40,516 nucleotides of DNA, taken from positions 1 through 40,516 of the forward strand of contig CALWTQ010000031.1 in assembly GCA_944384505.1 (NCBI GenBank), given 5' to 3'. The stretch is from an uncultured Mediterraneibacter sp. GTDB lineage: Bacteria; Bacillota; Clostridia; Lachnospirales; Lachnospiraceae. Positions within the stretch are counted from its first letter, which is position 1. Each line of letters starts with the position of its first letter. Both the position numbers and the translations under genes were made by a program. Below the pieces are notes generated by a model, which saw only the letters and a list, made by a program, of their open reading frames with translations, did no database searches and was not told where the DNA came from. Positions 15,041 through 24,117 of the stretch are shown here, one piece after another.

Positions 15041-15271
15041 ATGCAGTGGATTATTCGTGATATTCCATTAGGGCATAATATACAAAAGTTACGAAAACGG
15101 CAAGGTCTGACACAGGAACAGCTTGTCGCTAAAATGCAGATTTGCGGAAGCGGAATCTCACGGAGCACGCTTGCCAATATTGAAGCCGGAGCCCGGAATG
15201 TAAAGGCAAGCGATTTGAAACTGATGAAGAAACTCTTAAAAGCAGAGTATGACGAATTTTTCAAAGAGTAG
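15041..15271 (+). CDS. XRE-family HTH regulator, second of a tandem pair
   Basis: A 76-aa paralogue of the gene at 14712: MQWIIRDIPLGHNIQKLRKR, then LTQEQLVAKMQ, SRSTLANIEAG and YDEFFKE. The recognition-helix region differs (CGSGISRSTLAN against IGSTMSRSTYAN), so operator preference may differ somewhat. AAGAGGAAG lies upstream of the ATG. Nothing coding follows before the terminator at 15458. Confidence 0.88.
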   Translation: MQWIIRDIPLGHNIQKLRKRQGLTQEQLVAKMQICGSGISRSTLANIEAGARNVKASDLKLMKKLLKAEYDEFFKE

Positions 15272-15457
15272 TTTTGAATATGCTAATATCTACCCAATAT
15301 ATCGTTACTTAAAATGTTACTAAAAATACATTTGCAGATGTATTCCAGCATTTCCACGCGGAAAGTCCGCTTATCTGCTGCAACCGCTGATTTCCGGGTG
15401 TTAGATTCTTAGTGTTACTATTCACAGCCAATCTGCGCCATTCATAAAACTGTAAAG

Positions 15458-15489
15458 GAGCCGTCACCTCATCCGGGGTGACGGCTCCT
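15458..15489 (-). terminator. Strong hairpin after the surface-protein gene
   Basis: GGAGCCGTCACC and GGTGACGGCTCC form a perfect 12-bp stem with an 8-nt loop. On the minus strand it is followed by TTTACAGTTTT, a modest T tract. It lies about 50 bp past the stop of the surface-protein gene (15539), and about 190 bp past XRE2, so it may serve both sides. Confidence 0.75.
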
Positions 15490-15538
15490 CCGTCTTAAAT
15501 CACCGGCTTACCGGCAATCCTTTTTATGCTGTTTCTGC

Positions 15539-18500
15539 TTATTTTCTGCGTCTTCTTACCGCTACAGCTCCTACAGCCGCGCCTGCTGCCAGTATCATAA
15601 CGACAATGATCGGCAGAGCGCTGGAAGCGTCTCCTGTCTTGACCGCATCACCGGACGCCTGTCCGCCTGCCGCAAGTGGCTGCAGATCAGCAGGAACATC
15701 TGTCTGCGACATCGGTTGTTCTGAAACGACTACTACATAATCAGATGCATGGCTGAAGCTGAATGTTACATCGCCGTTCGCATTTACTTCATCACTGCTC
15801 ATGTATACCATTCTTCCGTCGCTGTCATAGTAATACAGATTTCCGAACTCTCCTGTGAACTGACTTCCCATATTGAAGGTCAGTGACGCGCGGAATCCGA
15901 AATCTCCCTCGTGAGTCAGAGATATCTGTTTAACCGGTCTGCCGTTTGCCAGTTTCTGCACTGTACTGCTCGGAATCGCATTAGAATTCAGCGTCACTTC
16001 AAGATTAATATCTTTTAAGTTATCTGCTGAAATATCTGTTCCGTTGATCGTCCATGTGTAGCCGCCCATATCAAGTACAATATCTACATCTTTCCCCTGG
16101 GCTGCTCTTAAGACTTCTACAGGAACAACAGTTGCTCCGCCCATGTCCACTGCGACACTGGAGCCTGCTGACGTACCCTGAATTCTGTCAACCACATTCG
16201 CGATCTCGGAGTCTGTAAGTTCACCTGCACCCGGAGTTCCGGACGGCTGCCCCGGGGTTCCCGGTGTTACCGGAGTCTCTGGTGTAGACGGGTTTTCTGG
16301 CGTAGTCGGATTCTCCGGATCTGCGGCCTCACTTGTCGGATAAGCAAAATATTGGAGATTTCCGTTTACCGTAACTGTATCCGACTCAGGAGCATTCAGA
16401 TAGATGACGTCTCCGATGCCTTCAAAGGAATGCGGGATCGTAATAGTCTCACCCTTTTCAACCACGTCAATAATAATGTGATCCCACAGGCTGTCATCCA
16501 TCATTCCAACCATACCGTCTGCAAATTCTGAATCGATCACATACCGCACCGCGCAGTTCTCATAAACCGCAGTCATAGACTCACTATCAAAGTTTCCAAG
16601 CTCTTCATCTTCGTAAAGCATGAATGAATATTCCCAGCCGCTGAACCTGAGTCCTTCATACATTGCCGGAACATCCCAGCCGTCAAGGATCTCTTTCAGC
16701 TCCTCCGGAGATGTGTCCTCATCAATGACAACCGCATCATATTGCCGGTTCGTCATGCCACGGCCTTCTTCGTCATAATACCTCATGCCGACGGAAATAA
16801 TATCTTTGCCCTCATATTTTGAGTACATATTGATAGCAGTATAATCTCCCTCTTCAAGAGCCTCATCCGGCGCCATTGCATATTCCTCAAGTTCCCATGA
16901 CGGCGTACCGTATTCCGTGCTGATGTCATCCGGCATATAGGTCTCTGCCTGCTCATAGAGATCCCCGTATGTCGAGCCCTTTGCCATAGAGATAACGTCC
17001 GTCTCAGACGCTATATTTCCGGCATTATCCAGATAATAATAGTTCGCTAAAACCGGAATCGTCTCATAGGAAGCGATGACCCTTGCGGAAGTACGTGACA
17101 GCGGAATTTCACCATCATCTTCCCACTGGCCTTTCCAGCCTGTAAATACCAGTCCGGAATAACTTTCCGGAGCCTCTTTTTCTGCAATCACACTGTTCAA
17201 ATCACTGTAGGACGCATCCGCAGGCAGAGTCACAACTTCCGTCATAGTATTATCCCACAGACCATCTGTGTTAAAATAGTTGTACCAAAGTTCCACCAGG
17301 GTCTTGTCATACTCAGCATATAGAGTATAGTAAGAATTGTCCACAATCACAGTGTCTTCTGTTATCGGATTTCCATCGATGTCCACCCAGCCTGTAAAAT
17401 TGAATCCGTCATATTTGGACTCAAGCTGCGGAAGTTCGATCCCCGCCTCGCTGAATGTCGTACGCCTCTCTACCTGTGTTTCTACTGTGTCATAGGCTGT
17501 CCAGTATCCGTCTTCCGAAAGCTCCATCATATTAAACGAAACCGTATAAACCGGATTTGAAAATACATCGCCGGAATATACCAGCACATAATACTGCGCG
17601 TGATTGATCAGACTGTAATAGTCCGCTCCATTCCCTGCTGCATCCCAGATATCAATACGCTCTATATACCACTCGCACGGATACGTTGTATCCGTAATCT
17701 CAAAGCTTCCGGTAAAGGCTCCGAGCTCCTCGTTATACTCAAGGGAAACATACTGATAATCATCCTCCACATTCTGAGCCGCTCCTGAAAATGCTACACC
17801 GCCATACTGCGACAGTCCAACATTGTCTTCCGCCTCAATGGTGACATTTACTACGTCTCCCGCCTCAACAATCTCTCCGTTTTTGTCAACGCTGATCGAA
17901 GTGATCCTCGGGGCCTCTGTGTCATCCTGAACTTCCTGGGATATCTGATATTCAAAGCTGTACTGCTCCGGATTCTCAATCTCTGCAATAAGATCCGATC
18001 CGAAACGTTCAAGCTCGATACGCTCAAGAGTATATGTCCCCTGAGTGCCCCCATAAGAAAGAGACCCTTCCATATAACGGCCTGATTCCTCACTATAATA
18101 CATACTCGCTTCAAAGTATGAATACTCATCGGCATCGCTGACAAATCGCAGCCTTGCAGAGTCGATTCCCACATTCTCAGTCAGAGCGAAACTGACGTCC
18201 AGAGAATGTGGAGCGGTCAGAACTCCTCCTTCCACGTTGAGAACGAAATCCGAAATCACAGCAGCGGCCCCATCGTCTTCTACCTTAAAAGAGTAAACAG
18301 GATCATAGTTCTCATCCCGGACCTCTGCGTCTGTGTAGTTGCTGTTATAGTCTACGACCCGGATCTGATCGATAATAACCGTTCCGTCTCCCACGCTGCC
18401 CAGCGTATATGTCCCTATGTAGCAGTCCTGTGCCTCATCATACTCCGGATAGATCCATTCATATTCTATTCCGTACCCATTTCCGGCAGATTCCTGCAGA

Positions 18501-18970
18501 AGGACATCTATTCTTGAAATCCCGCTGTCCGCGTCATATGCATCAACGCGGATCTCAATCGTATCTCCCGCGTGAAGCGTCTGGCCGTTCTGCGGGAACT
18601 CAACCTTCTCGATCACAGGGCGGTTGACGTCCTCATTTACTGCTGAGCCATTAGCTGCGTTTGTCAGATCATTTTCCTGAGTATTATCTGACTGTACCGA
18701 AGCTGTGTCTTCTTCCGGAACCACCTGTTCTTCAGGAGTCCCATTGCCTTCTGTTTTGACTTCTTCCCGGGTTTCACCCGTTTCTTCGGCGTCTGTGGCC
18801 TGCTCTGCCGGCGGCAGACTTTCTTCTGTCTGCGTTTCCTGGACTGGCTGTGAACCGTTTGCAGCCTCTGCTTCCTCCGCATTGGCCGTCCCTGGAAGCA
18901 TCGTCGCCGCCATCGCCAGAGCAAGGGTTACAGCGCCCAGTTTTTTTACAATTTCTTTGTACCTTTTCAC
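15539..18970 (-). CDS. Large wall-anchored surface protein with Ig-like and InlB/Listeria-Bacteroides-type repeats
   Basis: 1143 aa. A signal peptide ends near residue 31 (TANA). An acidic Glu/Thr/Gln-rich stretch (32-115) follows. Then come two or more beta-sandwich modules sharing the pattern 'I..I.vd..g..v.aGD.v.i...a.Dn.gi' (about 118-480). Next are repeats of the FNFTGWVD...YTLYAEYDK type typical of bacterial adhesin/internalin B-repeat domains (about 480-850). A PENPTTPENPSTPETP linker, a final globular domain, VKTGD (1110-1114), a membrane helix and RRRRK complete it. The initiation codon is GTG with AAAGGG upstream. It has its own consensus promoter. Likely a host- or matrix-facing protein; the ligand is unknown. 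Confidence 0.8.
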   Translation of the reverse strand: MKRYKEIVKKLGAVTLALAMAATMLPGTANAEEAEAANGSQPVQETQTEESLPPAEQATDAEETGETREEVKTEGNGTPEEQVVPEEDTASVQSDNTQENDLTNAANGSAVNEDVNRPVIEKVEFPQNGQTLHAGDTIEIRVDAYDADSGISRIDVLLQESAGNGYGIEYEWIYPEYDEAQDCYIGTYTLGSVGDGTVIIDQIRVVDYNSNYTDAEVRDENYDPVYSFKVEDDGAAAVISDFVLNVEGGVLTAPHSLDVSFALTENVGIDSARLRFVSDADEYSYFEASMYYSEESGRYMEGSLSYGGTQGTYTLERIELERFGSDLIAEIENPEQYSFEYQISQEVQDDTEAPRITSISVDKNGEIVEAGDVVNVTIEAEDNVGLSQYGGVAFSGAAQNVEDDYQYVSLEYNEELGAFTGSFEITDTTYPCEWYIERIDIWDAAGNGADYYSLINHAQYYVLVYSGDVFSNPVYTVSFNMMELSEDGYWTAYDTVETQVERRTTFSEAGIELPQLESKYDGFNFTGWVDIDGNPITEDTVIVDNSYYTLYAEYDKTLVELWYNYFNTDGLWDNTMTEVVTLPADASYSDLNSVIAEKEAPESYSGLVFTGWKGQWEDDGEIPLSRTSARVIASYETIPVLANYYYLDNAGNIASETDVISMAKGSTYGDLYEQAETYMPDDISTEYGTPSWELEEYAMAPDEALEEGDYTAINMYSKYEGKDIISVGMRYYDEEGRGMTNRQYDAVVIDEDTSPEELKEILDGWDVPAMYEGLRFSGWEYSFMLYEDEELGNFDSESMTAVYENCAVRYVIDSEFADGMVGMMDDSLWDHIIIDVVEKGETITIPHSFEGIGDVIYLNAPESDTVTVNGNLQYFAYPTSEAADPENPTTPENPSTPETPVTPGTPGQPSGTPGAGELTDSEIANVVDRIQGTSAGSSVAVDMGGATVVPVEVLRAAQGKDVDIVLDMGGYTWTINGTDISADNLKDINLEVTLNSNAIPSSTVQKLANGRPVKQISLTHEGDFGFRASLTFNMGSQFTGEFGNLYYYDSDGRMVYMSSDEVNANGDVTFSFSHASDYVVVVSEQPMSQTDVPADLQPLAAGGQASGDAVKTGDASSALPIIVVMILAAGAAVGAVAVRRRRK

Positions 18971-19050
18971 TCGCTTTTACCCTTTCTTTTCGATTAAAAA
19001 AATGAAATGTACTGCCTTTAAAAGAGGCATTGACCTACGGTTACAGAATA

Positions 19051-19079
19051 AGTATACGACCCGCACAACAGCATGTCAA
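19051..19079 (-). promoter_or_regulatory. Consensus promoter of the surface-protein gene
   Basis: On the minus strand TTGACA (19074-19079) and TATACT (19051-19056) are spaced by 17 bp, 80 bp upstream of the GTG start at 18970. It places transcription start downstream of the sigma/anti-sigma chimera, so the two genes are independent. Confidence 0.85.
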
Positions 19080-19195
19080 CCATTTAAAAGTATTGTCAGG
19101 GCTTTCTCTTTTTTATATAGATTTCCCTTTTATAAATGTTCAGCTGCGGCTATGCCGGTTTCTGCTTCGCGCTCCGCTTCATAACTGAACTCTTA

Positions 19196-20068
19196 CTATT
19201 GTTCTGCCACATATACATCTTCATTAATCCGGATCTCTTTTATCGCCTTGATATCGACATAGGACGTCAGGACGGACTGGAATTTAATCCCCTCTCCCTC
19301 CGGTTCCATACTGGTAATCGTCCCTCCCGATGCCGCGGTAAACGCGTGGGGATCTCCGCCCATATTTCCGGGCTGCAGCACTGTTTCTGATCCATCCTTA
19401 TAGACGGCCGTAATCGTCGGAACCGGCATAACGATTTCCATCCGTACTTCATTGGTTCGGCTTCCCTCGCCGCTGACGGAAAAGTGTCCGATCACAATCT
19501 TGTCGTATATGATTCCTTCCGATATCTCTCCAGGTTCCAGGACGAGTGACTCAGACATTACATTTTCCAGATTAAAGTTTAAGCTGACGACATCGGCTTT
19601 ATGCTCCTCCAGCCAGCCCGTATCATATTCTACATCCACAGTTTTCAGTCCTTCTCCGAAATATACTGCTCCCGCGCCCTGGCATCCTTCCAGTGTAAAC
19701 AGATAGTATTCTTTCCCCGTCTCCTGGTCTTCTTCGGACATGGCCTCTGTCATTTCATCAATACTGTATATTTCCGGCTCCTTTCCGTCCACAGTGATTA
19801 CGGGCCTGTTTATCCTTCTTTCATTAAGATATGCCCGCACACTTCCCTTCCCGCTGTCTAAATTCGCCGCATGCCTCCATACCTGATAAAAAGTGTCATT
19901 GACAATCTCCTGTACGTCTTCCTCAGGAAGAAGGCCTTTCACAACCTGGCGGACAATGCGGAAGATATCAGACTCATAAACCTCCACCAGTTCCTCCAGC
20001 GCTCTTTCCTCCTGATTTTTCAGCCGTTCTATCAGCGTCTGCTCACTTTTTTCCTCTTCCTTCCTCAT
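19196..20068 (-). CDS. Chimeric ORF: ECF sigma factor region 2 joined to an anti-sigma-like ectodomain
   Basis: Residues 1 to about 81 are a sigma-70 region 2: ALEELVEVYESDIFRIVRQV, LPEEDVQEIVNDTFYQVWRH and the SGKGSVRAYL end. Where an ECF factor continues with IARN-type residues and then region 4, this ORF switches at about 81-86 (near 19810-19826) to NERRINRPVITVDGKEPEIY, then a beta-rich domain of about 200 residues. That tail resembles the external part of DUF4179-like anti-sigma proteins usually encoded next to such sigma genes; this attribution is tentative. No membrane helix and no region 4 are present. The simplest reading is an in-frame deletion across a sigma/anti-sigma gene pair. 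GGAGGGG precedes the ATG. It is unlikely to act as a normal sigma factor. Confidence 0.72.
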   Translation of the reverse strand: MRKEEEKSEQTLIERLKNQEERALEELVEVYESDIFRIVRQVVKGLLPEEDVQEIVNDTFYQVWRHAANLDSGKGSVRAYLNERRINRPVITVDGKEPEIYSIDEMTEAMSEEDQETGKEYYLFTLEGCQGAGAVYFGEGLKTVDVEYDTGWLEEHKADVVSLNFNLENVMSESLVLEPGEISEGIIYDKIVIGHFSVSGEGSRTNEVRMEIVMPVPTITAVYKDGSETVLQPGNMGGDPHAFTAASGGTITSMEPEGEGIKFQSVLTSYVDIKAIKEIRINEDVYVAEQ

Positions 20069-20160
20069 CGCATCCCCTCCCTTCTCTGCGCACAGACCTC
20101 ATCCCCTGTACCCGTCCTTTCTGCCGGTGCTAAGAGTACTCTTTGTAAAGTATTACACAA

Positions 20161-20207
20161 AAAAAGAACCTCCGGTTGCATATTTTTTGCATTCCGAGGT
20201 TCTTTTT
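20161..20207 (-). terminator. Terminator of the GH65 operon
   Basis: AAAGAACCTC and GAGGTTCTTT arms with T runs on both strands (minus: TTTTTTTGTG). It lies about 45 bp past the GH65 stop at 20253 and before the chimeric ORF, and can work in both directions. Confidence 0.88.
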
Positions 20208-20252
20208 CACAGTTTAGCCGCGATAGGCGCGTCCTTGCAGCTTTAATTAAAA

Positions 20253-23246
20253 TTATCCGAATATCTTCTCAAGCTCATCTGCGCAGTCCAGCTCAAAGTC
20301 CGGTTTCTGCGGCCATGATCCTCCGCCCACAACCGCGCAGTCCATTCCTGCCTCCTTCGCGGCCACCAGCCCGGCAGGCGCGTCCTCCACTACCAGACAC
20401 TCCTGAGGCCTTAGGCCAAGTTTTTCTGCCGCCTTTAAAAATACTTCAGGATGAGGTTTACTGTGCGTGATCATTGTCCCGTCGCATACAGCGTCAAATG
20501 CATGTTCCGCATTGAGACGTTCCAGGATATACGGCGCATTTCTGCTTGACGAGCCTACCGCCAGCTTCAGCCCTTTATTTCGGAGAAACGCGAGCATCTC
20601 TCTCACCGATGGCTGCATATCCGATGGAGTCATCTCGGAGAGCAGCTCTCTGTAATAATTATTTTTCTCTTCTGCCAGCTCCTTCTTTCTTTCTTCCGTC
20701 AGCTTTTCCTTACTCTTCTCCAGGATGATCTCAAGACTTTCCATCCTGCTCACCCCCCGGAGTCTGCGATTGATATTCTCATCAAACGGGATGTGCAGCT
20801 CGTCCGCGATCTTCTTCCATGCGCGGTAGTGAAAATTGTCTGTATGGCATAGTACTCCGTCCAGATCGAAGATCACACCCTTATACTTTTCTGTGACCGC
20901 CTGCTCTGTGCGGTCGCACACCTCATCCCCTTGTGCAATGCTGTATTCTCTTCCATTCAGCAGGATACTGATTCTGGGTCCGCTTAGATGAACCGCCTTC
21001 ATCATTCCCGGCGCCAGCGTTATCCTGAGCCGGGTGCCCCGCCAGCAGATGCAGAATTCCATCTCTTTCCACGAATCAGGGAGGTGATTCTCCAGGGAAA
21101 GCCTGTCTTCTTCCCACTTCAGGCCTGCGAAGCCGCACACTGCGCACTGCCAGATACCGCCCATGGCAGCGCTGTGTATCCCCTCATTGGATGAATATGG
21201 GTTCGGCCCCAGATCTATGTTCACCGCATGGCGGTACATATCAAGAGCCATCTGGTCCATTCCCATCCATGCCGCAACGACACAGTGCTGTCCGTGGCTG
21301 AGAGACGAGTCGTGCAGCGTCCTGGATTCATAGAACAGGAAGTTCTTCCGTCTTGTGTCTTCATCAAATAATTCCGGCATAATGCGGAGCAGCATTACAA
21401 GATCCGCCTGTTTTGATACCATGAACCGGTTCATCTGAGCTGGGCTGTAGTCCTCGTAGATCGAAGATACACCCTGCTGCATTCTGTACTTCGTCAGGTC
21501 AATCTTCTCCAGGGACAGATACTCGTCATTCTGGGGAATCAGTCCGTCCTCCCCGGGAACCGGCAGATAGATCCCTGCTGCCTTTTCTTCAAACTCCCTC
21601 TTCATATCTGCAAGGTTAAAGTTTTTCTCCAGCCTGCTCCGGGCCCCGTCCCATTCCTGCTCCATGCGCCCGATCACTTCGGCCGCGGTTTTCAGGTTAT
21701 ATGCTGCGAGATAATTGGTGAACGCATTGTTATCCACATCTTCCTTATATTCATCCGGCCCGATCACTCCGCATATCTCATAACGTTCCTGGCTGCCGTT
21801 CCACTCCAGGCGGCTGGCCCAAAACCGCGCCGTCTCAACCAGCAGTTCACAGCCGTATCTGTCCATGAACTCATCATCACCCGTTGCATTGTAATACAGC
21901 CACACTGCCCACGCGATATCCGCCGTAATGTGATGCTCTCTTATCCCCGTATAGATGGGAATGGACTCTCCTGTCACTACGTCCGCGGCGCCAAAAAGCG
22001 GAGTGACCTCGCCGTCGTCCAGCCATGCGCTCTCCCAGGGGAACATAGCGCCTTCATAATTATTTTCCCGGGCTTTGCGGTAAGCTCCCGGCAGCGTCCG
22101 GTAACGGTACTTGAGAAGAGTTCTCGCAGCCGGCGGATCTGTCAGGAGGTAATGGGGAAGGAGAAACATCTCTGTATCCCAGAAGGAGTGTCCTTTGTAG
22201 CCTTCTCCCGTCATCCCTTTTGCACCGATCCCAACACGGCTGTCCTTCCTCTGGATCATAATATTGAGATGATACAGCGCAAATCTCAGGCCGAGCTGAT
22301 CCATCTGGTTCGGGCTGTCTATCCGCACGTCCATCCTTTCCCAGTAATCCGACCATAGCTGAGCAGACTCTTTGAGCAGTTCTTCATAGCTTTTCCCCAT
22401 GCATTCCCGGATGTATTCCCCGCCTTTATCCGCCACAGGCTGCATCCCGGTAACACCGGCCGGACAGTCCGCGCTCTCGAATTCCATGTCCCGCCCAGTA
22501 TGGTAGCATGCCGTCTTTTCCATGCGGAACACTTCCTCCGCCTCCACAAGAAAGCGGTACTTTTTTACAAATCTGCGCCGCTCGATCACCGGCAGCTCAA
22601 AAGCCGGCTTGATGCTGAACTGGTGCGCGCAGTGTACCGCGACAGGAATATCTGACTGGCATGTCCTGGTCGTAAGACGCAGGATACCGTCACTGAACAG
22701 TCTCTTCTCTCCATCCAGGCAGTGCTGTGCCCCGGTATTCGAACTTCTGGAGCTGATGCCGCTCTCAATCTCGATCTCCACAGTGCCGGACAGCGGAACT
22801 GCCTCGATCCGGAACGCGGCTGCATGCTGCCTGGCGAGAGACACAAATCTCCGGAAGCAGAATTTTATCCTGTTTTTCGACGGGCTTTCCCAGGTCACTT
22901 CCCTTATATATTCACCGTTTCTCAGGTCCAGCCTGCGCGAATACGCCAGTACTTTCCCCCGGTCCATGGAGAACCGTTCTTTATTGATCTTTATTACAAT
23001 CCCCGTCACATCGGGCAGATTTGGAAGTTCCGTCACCTCGTCCGCCATCGCTTTGTTGAATGTCCCCGCAACGAAAGTGTCCCTGCACTGTCCCACATAA
23101 TCCTCTTCAAGCGCGCAGCGTATATTCATATATCCATTCCCCTGGGCAAATATGGATTCACATTTCGCCATGCAGCGGGAATCAAACCCGGCCTCCTCGA
23201 TCATCCATCCGCCCGGAACAGCGTTATAATTCATATGAAAGTTCAT
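20253..23246 (-). CDS. GH65 disaccharide phosphorylase fused to beta-phosphoglucomutase
   Basis: Residues 1 to about 770 are a GH65 inverting phosphorylase: HSFWDTEMF (353-361) and GPDEYKEDVDNNAFTN (496-511) with E499 as general acid. Residues 788-997 are a HAD-fold beta-phosphoglucomutase: FDLDGVL with D794/D796, the RGVSR cap motif, GSSSRNAP, HSKPHPEVF and VVEDAPAG. GH65 enzymes release beta-glucose-1-phosphate from an alpha-glucosyl disaccharide, and beta-PGM turns it into glucose-6-phosphate, so both steps sit on one chain. GPDEYK rather than GPDEYH leans towards kojibiose- or nigerose-type substrates over maltose, but this is weak. It is the last gene of the LacI-controlled transport operon. 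AAAAGGAG precedes the ATG. Confidence 0.93.
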   Translation of the reverse strand: MNFHMNYNAVPGGWMIEEAGFDSRCMAKCESIFAQGNGYMNIRCALEEDYVGQCRDTFVAGTFNKAMADEVTELPNLPDVTGIVIKINKERFSMDRGKVLAYSRRLDLRNGEYIREVTWESPSKNRIKFCFRRFVSLARQHAAAFRIEAVPLSGTVEIEIESGISSRSSNTGAQHCLDGEKRLFSDGILRLTTRTCQSDIPVAVHCAHQFSIKPAFELPVIERRRFVKKYRFLVEAEEVFRMEKTACYHTGRDMEFESADCPAGVTGMQPVADKGGEYIRECMGKSYEELLKESAQLWSDYWERMDVRIDSPNQMDQLGLRFALYHLNIMIQRKDSRVGIGAKGMTGEGYKGHSFWDTEMFLLPHYLLTDPPAARTLLKYRYRTLPGAYRKARENNYEGAMFPWESAWLDDGEVTPLFGAADVVTGESIPIYTGIREHHITADIAWAVWLYYNATGDDEFMDRYGCELLVETARFWASRLEWNGSQERYEICGVIGPDEYKEDVDNNAFTNYLAAYNLKTAAEVIGRMEQEWDGARSRLEKNFNLADMKREFEEKAAGIYLPVPGEDGLIPQNDEYLSLEKIDLTKYRMQQGVSSIYEDYSPAQMNRFMVSKQADLVMLLRIMPELFDEDTRRKNFLFYESRTLHDSSLSHGQHCVVAAWMGMDQMALDMYRHAVNIDLGPNPYSSNEGIHSAAMGGIWQCAVCGFAGLKWEEDRLSLENHLPDSWKEMEFCICWRGTRLRITLAPGMMKAVHLSGPRISILLNGREYSIAQGDEVCDRTEQAVTEKYKGVIFDLDGVLCHTDNFHYRAWKKIADELHIPFDENINRRLRGVSRMESLEIILEKSKEKLTEERKKELAEEKNNYYRELLSEMTPSDMQPSVREMLAFLRNKGLKLAVGSSSRNAPYILERLNAEHAFDAVCDGTMITHSKPHPEVFLKAAEKLGLRPQECLVVEDAPAGLVAAKEAGMDCAVVGGGSWPQKPDFELDCADELEKIFG

Positions 23247-23270
23247 AAGCAGTCTCCTTTTTGCCGTAAA

Positions 23271-24104
23271 TTATCCTTTGATCCCTGTAGACGCCATACT
23301 TACCTGCACCTGTTCCTGCGCGAATACATAGAGTATGATTCCCGGCAGGACAACGATAGCCAGCGCCGCAAAAAGTTGTGTATAATTATATGAAAACTCA
23401 CTTGTAAAGTAGCTCAGAGCAATCGGCAGCGTCCGCTGTGAGTCTGACATCGTAAGCAGCGATGCGAAGTAATACTCATTCCAGTTGCTCAGAAACATAA
23501 GGATCCCGGCCGTAGATATCGCGCTTTTCGCAAGCGGAAGATTGATCGACCAGAAGATTCTCATGAAGCCTGCCCCATCCACAATCGCCGCTTCATCAAG
23601 CGATTTCGGAATCGACATGAAGCCTGCCCTCAGGATAAAGATGGACATTGCCATTCCGGTGGATAGATAGACTAAAGTAACACCCCACAGGTTATCGTAA
23701 AGCCCCAGTTCCATGATCAGGTTAAAAATAGGCTGGGTCTTACTGTGCGCAGGCACAAGCAGCGTCACCGTAAACAGTGTAAACAGAAGCGTCCGCCCCG
23801 GAAAACGGTACTTGGCCAGGACATATCCGCCCATTGCATAGAACAGGAGGGATACTACTGTGGACACTCCGGCCGCCAGCAGCGAGTTCAGAAAATACTG
23901 AGGGAAATTATAGTTTTCAAATAAATGTACAAACGTGTCAAACGACACAGAAGAGGGCAGCGCCAGAGGGTCGCTCAGTATTTCCCCATTTGTCTTAAAC
24001 GCGGACATAATTACCCAGAGAATTGGGAAAACAGAGATTACAATAACGAATATTTCCAGAAAATAGATGAGCGCTCTGCTCGCTCCTTTTTTCAACGTCA
24101 GCAT
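23271..24104 (-). CDS. ABC sugar transporter permease (MalG type)
   Basis: A 277-aa inner permease with about six membrane helices and the cytoplasmic coupling loop EAAIVDGAGFMRIFWSINLP. It ends in the ASTGIKG-type tail common to MalG-like permeases. The ATG at 24104 is preferred because AGAGGAGGTGGAGAT precedes it; an upstream in-frame ATG has no ribosome site. It pairs with the MalF-type permease 13 bp upstream and the binding protein at 25108. No ATP-binding subunit is encoded nearby, so a shared MsmX-like ATPase is expected. Confidence 0.93.
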   Translation of the reverse strand: MLTLKKGASRALIYFLEIFVIVISVFPILWVIMSAFKTNGEILSDPLALPSSVSFDTFVHLFENYNFPQYFLNSLLAAGVSTVVSLLFYAMGGYVLAKYRFPGRTLLFTLFTVTLLVPAHSKTQPIFNLIMELGLYDNLWGVTLVYLSTGMAMSIFILRAGFMSIPKSLDEAAIVDGAGFMRIFWSINLPLAKSAISTAGILMFLSNWNEYYFASLLTMSDSQRTLPIALSYFTSEFSYNYTQLFAALAIVVLPGIILYVFAQEQVQVSMASTGIKG

Positions 24105-24117
24105 ATCTCCACCTCCT

